From NCBI GenBank assembly GCA_009705865.1, contig WLSJ01000002.1, positions 1 through 33,577 of the forward strand: DNA of 33,577 nt, read 5' to 3'. The DNA is from Actinomycetota bacterium. Its GTDB lineage: Bacteria > Actinomycetota > Acidimicrobiia > Acidimicrobiales > Ilumatobacteraceae. Position numbers and translations under genes: made by a program. How positions within the stretch are numbered: position 1 is the stretch's first letter; each line of letters starts with the position of its first letter. The notes below the pieces were generated by a model. That model searched no databases. It saw only the letters and a program-made list of their open reading frames with translations, and was not told the origin of the DNA. Positions 21,697-31,113 of this stretch are shown piece after piece.

Positions 21697-23916
21697 ATGG
21701 GTACTGCTGATCGAGTTCTTCCGTGGAGGCGCCAGCAGAACGCGCCTATCGAAGAATTGGCCCCGCTATTAACTGCATTCCGTAGTCGGCATCCTAAAGC
21801 ATCAGTCTCGATGGTGAATCGGGCGTACGAAGTTGCTCGAGTAGCGCACACAAACCAGATGCGTTCGTCTGGTGAGGCGTACATCAACCATCCAATTGCT
21901 GTTGCTCGCATCGTTGCAGATATAGGTCTTGATGAAGTGTCGTTAGCTGCAGCTCTTTTGCATGACGCAGTTGAAGACACAGAAATCACGCTCGACGATG
22001 TTCAGCGAAATTTCGGAGACGAAGTAGCGATGCTTGTAGACGGTGTCACGAAATTGGAGCGGTTGCAGTTTGACTCTCGCGAAGCACAGCAGGCCGCCAC
22101 TATGCGCAAGATGTTGGTGGCCATGGCAAAGGACATGCGTGTCCTTGTGATCAAATTGGCAGATCGATTACACAACATGCGCACTCTTGCTGGAGTATCT
22201 GTTGAAAAACAACAACGCACGGCACAGGAAACGCTAGATATATATGCCCCGCTTGCACACCGAATGGGTATGCAAGAAGTAAAACAACAGTTAGAAGACC
22301 TGTCGTTTGCTGCGTTGTATCCGAAGAGATTTGCAGAGTTAGACCATCTTGTGTCTACCCGAACTCCAGAACGCGATCTCTATTTAGCAAAAGCAATTGC
22401 TGAAGTTTCTGCACGGTTGACCGGAGTGCATATTGAAGCAACGGTGACCGGACGCGGAAAGCATCTGTGGAGCATCTACGAAAAGATGGTGCAGAAGGAT
22501 CGTGATTTCGACGACATCTTTGACCTGGTTGCAATCCGAATCGTGGTGGACAGTATTCGTGACTGTTACGGAGCATTGGGATGTCTACACGGAACGTGGC
22601 GTCCGGTTGTAGGTCGGTTCAAGGACTACATCGCTATGCCGAAGTTCAATCTGTACCAGTCGCTGCACACCACAGTCATTGGCCCAGGTGGTCGTCCACT
22701 TGAGGTGCAGATTCGTACTCAAGAAATGCATGAGAGAGCAGAACGAGGTGTTGCGGCCCATTTTGCCTACAAAGAGGGCAGTGATTCCAATGATTCCGAT
22801 TGGCTCAACCGCATCATTGATTGGCAATCTGAAATTTCTGATCCAGATGAGTTCATGGCAGACCTCAAAAATGACCTCGAGCAAGAAGAAGTGTTCGTAT
22901 TCACTCCGAAGGGGCGAGTCATAACTTTGCCAATTGAGTCAACGCCCGTTGACTTTGCTTACGCGGTGCATACAGAAGTTGGTCACTCATGTGTTGGTGC
23001 GAGGGTCAACGGCAGGCTTGTTTCTCTCGATTCCACGTTGGTGTCTGGCGACTCATGCGAGATTTTTACCTCGAACGTTGAAGGTGCGGGCCCTTCACGT
23101 GATTGGTTGGGTTTTGTCCAATCACCGCGCGCGAAGAGCAAGATTAAGAACTGGTTCACACGCGAACGCCGTGAAGACATGGTCGAATCTGGTCGAGACG
23201 ATCTCACTGCTGAGTTGCGTCGCGAAGGACTACCAGTCCAGCGCATCTGGACCTCTGACGCGTTCGTACAAGAACTAGAAGCTCTCAACATGTCCGATAT
23301 TGACACTCTGTTTGCTGCGATCGGCGAACATCACGTGTCAGCCCGCGGGTTTGCACAACGCATTGGTCGTGCCATGCGGCGCGAGGGCAGCGATGAACAA
23401 TTAGCGATGCCGATGCGCATGGATTTATTGACAACAGAAAAACGAAGCGCCACCGGCATTCATGTTGAAGGACTTGAAGATGTGCTCGTGCGTCTATCGC
23501 GTTGTTGTACCCCAGTACCCGGAGACGAGATTTCTGGATTCATCACGAAAGGTCGCGGTGTCAGTGTTCATCGGTCCGACTGTTCGAATGCGGAATCTTT
23601 GGTCGAGGGTGAACCAACACGAATGATTGAAGTGGAATGGGCTCGCACGTCTCCCGGAACCATGTTTACCGTTGGGGTAGAAGTGGTTGCGCTTGACCGC
23701 AGCAAGTTATTGCGCGATGTGGCCAATGTGCTTTCAGAACAACATGTCAACATTGTCGCGTGCAGCACCCACACGGGCTCTGACCGGGTAGCAAAGATGA
23801 GATTTGAATTTGAACTCGGTGACCCCAATCACCTCGACGCAGTTTTACGGGTGATTAAGTCAATTGATTCGGTATACGACGCATATCGCATCGTTCCAGG
23901 CGGGCAGTCCGACTAG
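21697..23916 (+). CDS. relA: bifunctional (p)ppGpp synthetase/hydrolase, Rel
   Basis: Stringent-response enzyme. The hydrolase HD domain is intact: H51 and H65 (YINHPIAVA), H89-D90 (LLHDAVEDT) and E93-D94. The synthetase domain (about 210-360) has RFKDYIAMPK near residue 307, the RxKD form typical of bifunctional Rel proteins, and NLYQSLHT. A TGS domain (VFTPKGRVITLP, about 408-470), a zinc-finger-like segment LSRCCTPVPGDEI and a C-terminal ACT domain follow, so the regulatory half is complete. The length from the ATG is 739 residues. A TTG at 21691 in frame is disfavoured because it would lie against the TAACCT box. Unlike mycobacteria, there is no apt gene between secF and relA. Confidence 0.95.
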   Translation: MGTADRVLPWRRQQNAPIEELAPLLTAFRSRHPKASVSMVNRAYEVARVAHTNQMRSSGEAYINHPIAVARIVADIGLDEVSLAAALLHDAVEDTEITLDDVQRNFGDEVAMLVDGVTKLERLQFDSREAQQAATMRKMLVAMAKDMRVLVIKLADRLHNMRTLAGVSVEKQQRTAQETLDIYAPLAHRMGMQEVKQQLEDLSFAALYPKRFAELDHLVSTRTPERDLYLAKAIAEVSARLTGVHIEATVTGRGKHLWSIYEKMVQKDRDFDDIFDLVAIRIVVDSIRDCYGALGCLHGTWRPVVGRFKDYIAMPKFNLYQSLHTTVIGPGGRPLEVQIRTQEMHERAERGVAAHFAYKEGSDSNDSDWLNRIIDWQSEISDPDEFMADLKNDLEQEEVFVFTPKGRVITLPIESTPVDFAYAVHTEVGHSCVGARVNGRLVSLDSTLVSGDSCEIFTSNVEGAGPSRDWLGFVQSPRAKSKIKNWFTRERREDMVESGRDDLTAELRREGLPVQRIWTSDAFVQELEALNMSDIDTLFAAIGEHHVSARGFAQRIGRAMRREGSDEQLAMPMRMDLLTTEKRSATGIHVEGLEDVLVRLSRCCTPVPGDEISGFITKGRGVSVHRSDCSNAESLVEGEPTRMIEVEWARTSPGTMFTVGVEVVALDRSKLLRDVANVLSEQHVNIVACSTHTGSDRVAKMRFEFELGDPNHLDAVLRVIKSIDSVYDAYRIVPGGQSD

Positions 23917-23919
23917 CCT
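23914..23919 (+). promoter_or_regulatory. candidate -10 box of hisS, overlapping the relA stop
   Basis: TAGCCT starts with the relA TAG and lies 8 bases before the GTG at 23928. The same hexamer and stop-codon overlap lie before queA. Confidence 0.4.
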
Positions 23920-23927
23920 GATTGGCT

Positions 23928-25205
23928 GTGTCATCGTTTCAAACAAGTCCGGGTACTCGCGACATCTTGCCGCCGCATGCCGGCCGGTGGCGTGCCATGG
24001 TGCAGGTGTTTGCTGACGGTGTCGAAGCAGCTGGGTACCAGAACATAATTCCTCCGATGTTTGAAGATCTCGGCGTTTTTCAGCGTCTGGGTGATGCAAC
24101 TGACGTTGTGACAAAAGAGATGTATGACTTTGTGGACAAGGGTGGCCGTCACATTGCGCTTCGTCCTGAACACACAGCAAGTGTGTGTCGTGCATTTGCC
24201 CAGCACCGCCCCACGCCTCCGTGGAAGGTGTGGTACTCAGGGCCAAACTTCCGGTATGAGCGACCACAGGCGGGTAGATATCGCCAGTTTGACCAAGTCG
24301 GTATCGAAGTCTTGGGGGTTGATGATTCTCAACTTGACGTTGAAGTTATTTCGCTCGGTTGGGATTTCTATAAATCAATTGGGTTGAGCAAAGTTTCACT
24401 GATCATCAACTCGCTGGGCGATGCTGGTGACCGTGGGCGTTATGTTGATGCACTCGGTGCGTATTTCAAAACTCATAGTGACACTCTCAGTGCCGAAGCG
24501 TTGGCTACATTAGAGCGCAATCCGCTTCGCGTCCTCGATTCAAAGAGGCCACAAGATGCGCCAGCTATCGCAACTGCGCCAACTATCGGAGCATTTCTTA
24601 GTACTGATGCTGCAGCCCACTTCGCCGCTGTATGTGCAGGGCTAGATACTCTCAACATTCCCTATGTTGTTAATGATCGCCTGGTGCGCGGTCTTGATTA
24701 CTACCAACGAACCACATTTGAATTTGTATCCGGATCGCTTGATTCTGCGCAAAATGCAGTTGGTGGTGGCGGTCGATATGACGGTCTAGTCGAAGATCTT
24801 GGTGGGCCGGCTACGCCTGGCATTGGCTTTGCTCTCGGAGTCGATCGCACGTTGCTTGCGTGTGACGCAGAAGAATGTTTCTCTTACGGATTTCCAGTTT
24901 TAGATGTCTTTGTGATTGACACCACTGGCGGAGGTCATGCGCTTTCTCTCACTCATCAGTTACGCCAGAGTGGGTACTCAGCCGATCGGGCATTTGAAGC
25001 ACGAAGCATGAAGTCGCAGATGAAAAGCGCAGACCGAAGTGGTGCGCAAGTAGCAGTCATTATCGGCGAATCTGAATCCGAACAATCGACCTGTTCGGTG
25101 CGAAATCTATCTACATCAGAACAAACAACTATTCCTTTAATTGATCTTCAGAGCCATCTGGCATCAATTCTCGGACCGAGACAGCCAAGGCGGCATACCC
25201 CATGA
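23928..25205 (+). CDS. hisS: histidyl-tRNA synthetase
   Basis: Class II synthetase, homodimer. The N-terminus reads SPGTRDILPP, motif 2 is FRYERPQAGRYRQFDQVG, the histidine-binding loop RGLDYYQRTTFEF lies near residues 254-266, and motif 3 is GFALGVDRT after GGGGRYDGLV. A C-terminal anticodon-binding domain of about 100 residues completes the 425-residue protein. Start candidates are TTG 23922 and GTG 23928; the latter leaves 8 bases after TAGCCT and gives MSSFQTSPGTRD. The stop overlaps aspS as ATGA. Confidence 0.95.
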   Translation: MSSFQTSPGTRDILPPHAGRWRAMVQVFADGVEAAGYQNIIPPMFEDLGVFQRLGDATDVVTKEMYDFVDKGGRHIALRPEHTASVCRAFAQHRPTPPWKVWYSGPNFRYERPQAGRYRQFDQVGIEVLGVDDSQLDVEVISLGWDFYKSIGLSKVSLIINSLGDAGDRGRYVDALGAYFKTHSDTLSAEALATLERNPLRVLDSKRPQDAPAIATAPTIGAFLSTDAAAHFAAVCAGLDTLNIPYVVNDRLVRGLDYYQRTTFEFVSGSLDSAQNAVGGGGRYDGLVEDLGGPATPGIGFALGVDRTLLACDAEECFSYGFPVLDVFVIDTTGGGHALSLTHQLRQSGYSADRAFEARSMKSQMKSADRSGAQVAVIIGESESEQSTCSVRNLSTSEQTTIPLIDLQSHLASILGPRQPRRHTP

Positions 25206-26968
25206 GATCCACTGCGATGAGAACACATATGTGTGGAGAATTAGATATTGCGAGTGTCGGTCAAACTGTTTCACTCTGTGGTTGGGTGGCACGCCGTCGT
25301 GAACACGGTGAACATCTTGCATTCGTAGACATACGTGACCATTCCGGAATCATGCAATGCGTTGTAGACAACAACGTAGATGTGCGTAGTGAGTATGTCA
25401 TCAAGGTGACAGGGGTTGTTCGTGCTCGTCCTGAAGGGACAATCAATACATCACTGACAACTGGCATGGTTGAAATCGGTGACTGTGTCGTAGAGATTTT
25501 GAACTCAGCAGAACCGCCACCGTTTCCCGTAGATGCGCGCGCTGACGACGTTGATGAATCAATTCGTCTGAAGTTTCGCTATCTCGATATCCGCCGTGAA
25601 CGTATGCAGAAGAACCTTCGTGTTCGAGCACAAATCAATAGTGCAATTCGTCATTCAATGGAAACTAATGGTTTCGTAGAAGTTGAGACTCCTTTCTTGA
25701 TGCCTTCTACGCCAGAGGGTGCCCGCGAGTTTCTGGTTCCGTCTCGGAAAGAGCCAGGATCGTTTTTCGCATTGCCACAATCGCCACAATTGTGGAAACA
25801 GCTATTGATGGTCGCTGGAGTTGACAGGTACTACCAAATTGCTCGTTGTTTGCGCGACGAGGACCTACGTGCTGACCGTCAATATGAATTCATGCAGCTT
25901 GATGCTGAGATGTCATTTGTTTCACAAGACGACGTCTTGGAAAACATCGGACGCGCAGTCGTTGCAGCAGCTATTGCCGTCACTGGCGAGGCTCCACCAG
26001 AAATTGAACGCATCACTTGGCACGATGCCATGAATCGCTATGGCATCGATAAACCTGACCTTCGCTTTGCGATGGAGCTGATTGAGCTGACTGCATTGTT
26101 CTCTGGGACTGAATTCAAGGCTTTTGCAGGGGCTCCGTGCATCAAGGGAATTTGTGTTGATGTAAAGACATACCCAGATGCAGCAGCGTTCGGCAGAAAC
26201 AAACTTGACGGCCTCACGGATCGTGCAAAAAAGATTGGTGCGAAGGGTCTTGTCTGGATGAAGGTCGGAGCTGATGGGGCGCTTGATTCACCAGTAGCCA
26301 AATTCCTCACAGATGCAGAAAAAGCAGCTCTTGTATCTGCAATGGGTGCAGCAGAAGGTGATTTGTTGCTGCTTGTGGCAGATGAATGGGACACCACGTG
26401 TGAAGTGCTTGGCCAGCTACGCAATGACATAGGCCGACCACCTGTACACCAAGGACCATATAAGTACGTATGGGTGACTGAATTTCCGCTGTTCATCGGC
26501 ATTGATCCTGTCTCTGGTAGGCCACGTCCCGGACATCACCCGTTCTGTCATCCTCACCCTGACGACATGTCACTATTTGATACTGAACCGTTAAAGGTTC
26601 GCGCTCTTGCGTATGACCTAGTGCTCAATGGGTGGGAACTTGGGTCAGGTTCAATTCGTATTCATGAACCTGAGATGCAACGTCGAGTCTTCAATCAATT
26701 GGGCATTAGTGACGAAGAAGCAGATAAGCGTTTCGGATTCTTCCTGCAACCATTCAAATACGGCGCGCCTCCTCATGGCGGATTTGCTTTTGGTATCGAT
26801 CGCCTCGCTGCGATTCTTGCCGGAGAAGAAAACATCCGCGAAGTAATCGCATTTCCGAAGACACAGAGCGGTTCAGATCCGATGACAAATGCGCCAACAC
26901 CAGTAGATCCGGCTCATCTTGCTGAGTTGGGTCTTCGATTGCTGCCTCCTCCTGCTTCGTCTTCTTAG
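25202..26968 (+). CDS. aspS: aspartyl-tRNA synthetase, probably non-discriminating (Asp/Asn)
   Basis: Class II synthetase of 588 residues with an N-terminal OB-fold anticodon domain, catalytic core, the bacterial insertion domain and motif 3 GFAFGIDRLAA, followed by FPKTQSGSDPMTNAPTPVD. Two positions that separate the tRNA specificities are H35 (RRREHGEHLAF) and G79 (RARPEGT). Non-discriminating enzymes have His and Gly here, while E. coli-type enzymes have Leu and Lys, so this enzyme probably also makes Asp-tRNA-Asn for GatCAB. The ATG at 25202 overlaps hisS as ATGA; in-frame ATGs at 25217 and 25229 would shorten the tail by five or nine residues. Confidence 0.95.
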   Translation: MRSTAMRTHMCGELDIASVGQTVSLCGWVARRREHGEHLAFVDIRDHSGIMQCVVDNNVDVRSEYVIKVTGVVRARPEGTINTSLTTGMVEIGDCVVEILNSAEPPPFPVDARADDVDESIRLKFRYLDIRRERMQKNLRVRAQINSAIRHSMETNGFVEVETPFLMPSTPEGAREFLVPSRKEPGSFFALPQSPQLWKQLLMVAGVDRYYQIARCLRDEDLRADRQYEFMQLDAEMSFVSQDDVLENIGRAVVAAAIAVTGEAPPEIERITWHDAMNRYGIDKPDLRFAMELIELTALFSGTEFKAFAGAPCIKGICVDVKTYPDAAAFGRNKLDGLTDRAKKIGAKGLVWMKVGADGALDSPVAKFLTDAEKAALVSAMGAAEGDLLLLVADEWDTTCEVLGQLRNDIGRPPVHQGPYKYVWVTEFPLFIGIDPVSGRPRPGHHPFCHPHPDDMSLFDTEPLKVRALAYDLVLNGWELGSGSIRIHEPEMQRRVFNQLGISDEEADKRFGFFLQPFKYGAPPHGGFAFGIDRLAAILAGEENIREVIAFPKTQSGSDPMTNAPTPVDPAHLAELGLRLLPPPASSS

Positions 26969-26970
26969 TT

Positions 26971-28140
26971 GTGGATACGCCTGACCTATTTACCTCGTCT
27001 ACCGAAGATCGACTCGCTGCACGTTCACCCTTGGCTGCACGCATGCGTCCTCGCACGCTTGATGATGTAGTTGGTCAGGATCATTTAGTAGGCCCATCTG
27101 GTCCACTGCGTCGATTAATAGAAAGCGATCGAATGTCTTCGATCATTGTGTGGGGTCCTCCTGGGACAGGTAAAACCACCTTGGCTGAGCTCGTTGCTTC
27201 AACAACACAACGTGGTTTCGAACGTCTGAGTGCAGTGACTGCCGGAGTGAAAGACATTCGTGAGGTCATTGAAACTGCTCGTCGTCGCTTGACGATCGAT
27301 GATCGCGGAACAGTGGTGTTCGTTGACGAGATTCATCGATTCTCAACAGTGCAACAAGATGCGCTGTTGCATGCAGTGGAGAGTGGACTCATCACGCTTG
27401 TTGGTGCTACAACAGAAAATCCAGCGTTTTCAGTCAACCCCGCATTGCGTAGCCGCTCATCAGTTTTTGCACTAAAGCCTGTTGATGGCGATGCAATATT
27501 GGAATTGTTGCATCGGGCAGTTGAACTTGAGGGAGTTCCCGCAGACGAAGATGCTCTTGAATTAATTGCACGCAGAGTCACAGGTGATGCTCGTCAAGCA
27601 TTAACCGCATTTGAAGTGTGTTGTGCACTAGCCGTCAATGGCCGTATCGACATATCTGCAGCCACAACTGCCTTAGACACCAGCGTGTCTCGCATGGGTC
27701 GCGATGACCATTACGACGTTATTTCGGCTTTCATCAAATCAATGCGAGCCAGCGATACACATGTGGCACTTCATTGGCTTGCTCGCATGTTGGAAGCAGG
27801 AGAAGATCCTCGATTCATCGCGCGCCGAATGATGATTTTCGCAAGTGAAGATATTGGCCTGGCTGATAGCAATGCATTGCTGATAGCAACGGCTGCAGCA
27901 GAGGTGCTTGACCGAGTTGGCTTACCCGAAGCGCAACTTAATTTGGCACACGCTGTGATCTATTTGTCGAAGTCGCCTAAGAGCAGAGCGGTCACAGATG
28001 CGCTGTTCCGGGCGTTGTCAGATGTTCGAGAAGGCCATACTGGGCAAGCTCCGCCGACAACGGTTCAGCCCCCGTCGTATCTTCCGTTGGGATTAGGGCA
28101 GTTGCGGTATTACCGTGAGGGCGATGAGGACGTGGTTTAA
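26971..28140 (+). CDS. rarA: replication-associated recombination ATPase RarA (MgsA)
   Basis: AAA+ protein of the clamp-loader clade that acts at stalled replication forks. The N-terminus has DLFTSSTEDRLAARSPLAARMRPRTLDDVVGQDHL, Walker A is WGPPGTGKTT (61-70), Walker B VVFVDEIHRFS (D119, E120), sensor 1 LVGATTENPAF, and the C-terminal MgsA/AAA-associated tetramer domain contains FASEDIGLAD and YLSKSPKSRAV. The length is 389 residues. It begins with GTG two bases after the aspS stop. The place between aspS and alaS is conserved in actinobacteria. Confidence 0.93.
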   Translation: MDTPDLFTSSTEDRLAARSPLAARMRPRTLDDVVGQDHLVGPSGPLRRLIESDRMSSIIVWGPPGTGKTTLAELVASTTQRGFERLSAVTAGVKDIREVIETARRRLTIDDRGTVVFVDEIHRFSTVQQDALLHAVESGLITLVGATTENPAFSVNPALRSRSSVFALKPVDGDAILELLHRAVELEGVPADEDALELIARRVTGDARQALTAFEVCCALAVNGRIDISAATTALDTSVSRMGRDDHYDVISAFIKSMRASDTHVALHWLARMLEAGEDPRFIARRMMIFASEDIGLADSNALLIATAAAEVLDRVGLPEAQLNLAHAVIYLSKSPKSRAVTDALFRALSDVREGHTGQAPPTTVQPPSYLPLGLGQLRYYREGDEDVV

Positions 28141-28161
28141 CAATTTCACGCAGACAAGGTC

Positions 28162-28464
28162 ATGATGCGCAGGCTGTTTTGGTTCTTGTCTGGCGCAGCC
28201 GCCGGAGCCAGCATTGTTGTGTGGGTCAAGCGCACTATTACGTCAGTGTCAGAAAAGATGACCCCTGCCAACATTGCTGATCTCATTTCCTCCGCTGTGC
28301 GCCGAATGGTTATGGGCTTCAGTGATGCGGTGTCATTGCTCATTGATCGATATCGCAATCGGAATTCACTAGACACTTCAGGAATGTCGGCTGAATCGCC
28401 TGATGAAGCCCTTCAGCCTGTGCGCCGCCATAACCCACCCCGTCAGAGAACCAGTCATCGCTAA
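28162..28464 (+). CDS. small membrane protein between rarA and alaS
   Basis: I do not know its function. It has 100 residues: an N-terminal membrane helix (about 5-22, LFWFLSGAAAGASIVVWV), a middle segment that may form amphipathic helices (NIADLISSAVRRMVMGFSDAVSLLIDRYRNR), and a hydrophilic basic C-terminal tail. There are two adjacent ATGs, 28162 and 28165; ACAAGG at 28154-28159 is better spaced for the second. Small one-helix proteins in this position before alaS occur in many actinobacteria, some grouped as DUF6167, and this may be a divergent member. Its TAA stop forms the beginning of the alaS -10 candidate. Confidence 0.7.
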   Translation: MMRRLFWFLSGAAAGASIVVWVKRTITSVSEKMTPANIADLISSAVRRMVMGFSDAVSLLIDRYRNRNSLDTSGMSAESPDEALQPVRRHNPPRQRTSHR

Positions 28465-28467
28465 GAT
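28462..28467 (+). promoter_or_regulatory. candidate -10 box of alaS, overlapping a stop codon
   Basis: TAAGAT starts with the TAA of the small membrane protein gene and lies 9 bases before the alaS ATG. No ribosome-binding site is seen in the gap. Confidence 0.4.
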
Positions 28468-28476
28468 GGTGCCTTC

Positions 28477-31110
28477 ATGGCATCATCAACTGGCTCCAGT
28501 ATCCCGCGTTCAGCAGATGCGCTTCGCGGAGCATTTTCCGGATACTTCGCTGACAAGGGACATACGGTTGTCCCTTCTGCGAGCCTCATTCCCCATGATC
28601 CCACTTTGCTGTTCACGGTGGCCGGAATGGTTCCGTTCAAGCCATATTTCATGGGAGACGAAGTTGCTCCCTACGACAAAGCCGTCACTGTACAAAAGTG
28701 CGTGCGTGCCGGCGGCAAACATAACGACCTCGACGAGGTAGGACGCACAAAACGTCATCTTGTGTTTTTTGAGATGCTCGGCAATTTTAGTTTTGGTGAC
28801 TATTTCAAATCAGACGCAATTCCCTGGTCTTGGGAATTGGTGACAGAAGTTTTTGGGTTTGACGGCGATCGTTTGTGGATCACCGTTCATGAGTCTGATG
28901 ACGAAGCAGAAGCTATGTGGCATGAACAAGTCGGAGTACCCATGAATCGCATTCAGCGCCTCGGGGACAAAGACAACTTCTGGCAAGCCGGTGATACGGG
29001 ACCATGTGGTCCATGTTCTGAGATTCACATCGACCGTGGTCCGGCGTTTGGTCCCGACGGCGGTCCGGCTACAGATCCAACGGGTGACCGTTTTATGGAG
29101 TTCTGGAATCTTGTGTTCATGCAATACAACCAGGCACCAGACGGATCACGAACTGCGTTGCCAAAGCCAAGCATCGATACAGGTGCTGGTTTAGAGCGAA
29201 TACTTGCATTGGTGCAGGGAGTTGACTCCGTGTGGGAAACCGATGTTCTGTTTCCGATCATCGAACAAGCTCAATCAACCACAGGTGCTCATTACAAAAT
29301 TGGCGATTACGAAGATCGCAACAGTTTCAGTCTGCGAGTGCTAGCTGAGCATGCGCGTTCCGCTGCCATGCTTATCAACGACGGAGTTTTTCCTAGCAAT
29401 GAAAACAGGGGATACGTGCTTCGTCGCATTATTCGTCGTGCTGTACGTCATGCCTATTTGCTCGGAACCGAAAAACTAGTGATGCCTGCGTTGGCTAACA
29501 CGGCCATTGATGTCATGGCTACTGCGTATCCGGATATAGCAAAGAACAAAGATTTTGTCGTGGGTGTTCTCACTAAAGAAGAAGAGCGTTTCCGCCATAC
29601 ATTGAAGACAGGTCTTTCGATTCTTGAAGACGATCTTTCTGCTGGCAACAAGAAGTTGTCCGGAACTTCTGCTTTCTTGCTTCATGACACATATGGCTTC
29701 CCATTAGAACTGACGCAAGAGATCGCCAGTGAACGCGGAATCGAAGTTGATATTGCTGGTTTCCAGTCTGAAATGAACGAACAAAAGACACGGGCAAAGA
29801 GTGCACGTAAGTCAGGCCGTTCAGATGCGGACCGCGTAGAGGCATATCGCGAGGTTATGGAGACTCATGGAGTAACCGAGTTTGTTGGTTATGTTCATGA
29901 CTTGTCCGAGTCAACTGTTCTTGCAGTCATTGACGGTGATGATTCGTGTGTCGAAGTCTTCCTTGATCACACCCCTTTCTACGCCGAGAGTGGTGGGCAA
30001 GTAGGCGATATCGGAACAATCATCGGTGAGGGTTTCGAACTATCAGTTATTGACACGAATTTTGCATTGCCAGGACTACGTCGACATATTTGTCGAGTCG
30101 TATCTGGTGAGCCCACTGAAGGAATTGCAGTGACTGCTCGAATCGATGTCGATGCGCGTACAGCGACTCGTCGTAATCACACCGGTACCCATGTGTTGCA
30201 CTGGGCGCTTCGAACAGTGTTGGGCGAGCACGTCAAGCAAGCTGGCTCGTTGGTGTCTCCTGATCGTTTGCGTTTCGACTTCAGTCACTATGACGCAGTA
30301 ACAGCAGAAGAGATCATCAAAATCGAGAATTTGGCAAATGCTCAAGTACTCGCAAATTCGCCAGTCACTGCAACGGAATCTTCTAAGGAAGAGGCGTTAG
30401 CCGCAGGTGCCATAGCATTCTTCGGCGATAAATACGGCGACGTGGTGAGGGTCTTGAACGCCGGTGCATCAACTGAATTGTGTGGTGGCACGCATGTGTC
30501 TGCCACCGGTGACATTGGATTCATCAAAATCATTGGTGAATCATCGATTGGTTCAAACCTGCGTCGCATCGAGGCTGTAACCGGTGCTAATGCCGTTTCG
30601 TATATGCAACGCAGCGACACCATCTTGAATGAAATTTCACAGGCAGTAGGGGTACGTCCTGATGAAGCTGCGGCTGGTGTATCGCGGAGACTTGATGAGT
30701 TGAAGGCAGCCAACGATGAGATCAAGGTGTTGCGTGCCAAGTTGGCAGTCGGACGAGCAGTCGAGTTGGCAGCTACTGCAGTTGATGGTCTTGTGGTTGC
30801 GCGCGTCGATGGCTTGACCGCTGGAGACGTGCGAGACCTTGCAGTTGCTATTCGTCAACAACCCGGCGTTATTGCAGTCATTGTCGGAGCTGTTACTGAC
30901 ACAGGGGGAGTATCGCTCGTTGCGGCTACTACTCCTGCACTGAAGGGCAATGCTTCGGAGCTGATAAAAGAAGCTGCACAAGCAGTAGGTGGAGGCGGCG
31001 GGGGCAAGGGCGACATAGCCACTGCTGGCGGAAAAAATGCTGCAGCACTTGACGAAGCGCTGCAACTTGCACGGGACAAGACGCGAGCCGTTATCGGCTC
31101 GATTGCGTAA
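28477..31110 (+). CDS. alaS: alanyl-tRNA synthetase
   Basis: Class II synthetase of 877 residues. The catalytic domain has HTVVPSASLIPHDPTLLFTVAGM and KCVRAGGKHNDL, and the tRNA-recognition region contains NRGYVLRRIIRRAVRHAYLLG. The editing domain holds the zinc-binding set H568 and H572 (HTGTHVLH), C669 and H673 (CGGTHV), so correction of Ser- and Gly-tRNA-Ala should be intact. The C-terminal C-Ala domain carries the glycine-rich GGGGGGKGD-type stretch near residue 845 followed by AGGKN. The length is standard. ruvX begins 3 bases after its stop. Confidence 0.97.
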   Translation: MASSTGSSIPRSADALRGAFSGYFADKGHTVVPSASLIPHDPTLLFTVAGMVPFKPYFMGDEVAPYDKAVTVQKCVRAGGKHNDLDEVGRTKRHLVFFEMLGNFSFGDYFKSDAIPWSWELVTEVFGFDGDRLWITVHESDDEAEAMWHEQVGVPMNRIQRLGDKDNFWQAGDTGPCGPCSEIHIDRGPAFGPDGGPATDPTGDRFMEFWNLVFMQYNQAPDGSRTALPKPSIDTGAGLERILALVQGVDSVWETDVLFPIIEQAQSTTGAHYKIGDYEDRNSFSLRVLAEHARSAAMLINDGVFPSNENRGYVLRRIIRRAVRHAYLLGTEKLVMPALANTAIDVMATAYPDIAKNKDFVVGVLTKEEERFRHTLKTGLSILEDDLSAGNKKLSGTSAFLLHDTYGFPLELTQEIASERGIEVDIAGFQSEMNEQKTRAKSARKSGRSDADRVEAYREVMETHGVTEFVGYVHDLSESTVLAVIDGDDSCVEVFLDHTPFYAESGGQVGDIGTIIGEGFELSVIDTNFALPGLRRHICRVVSGEPTEGIAVTARIDVDARTATRRNHTGTHVLHWALRTVLGEHVKQAGSLVSPDRLRFDFSHYDAVTAEEIIKIENLANAQVLANSPVTATESSKEEALAAGAIAFFGDKYGDVVRVLNAGASTELCGGTHVSATGDIGFIKIIGESSIGSNLRRIEAVTGANAVSYMQRSDTILNEISQAVGVRPDEAAAGVSRRLDELKAANDEIKVLRAKLAVGRAVELAATAVDGLVVARVDGLTAGDVRDLAVAIRQQPGVIAVIVGAVTDTGGVSLVAATTPALKGNASELIKEAAQAVGGGGGGKGDIATAGGKNAAALDEALQLARDKTRAVIGSIA

Positions 31111-31113
31111 TAC

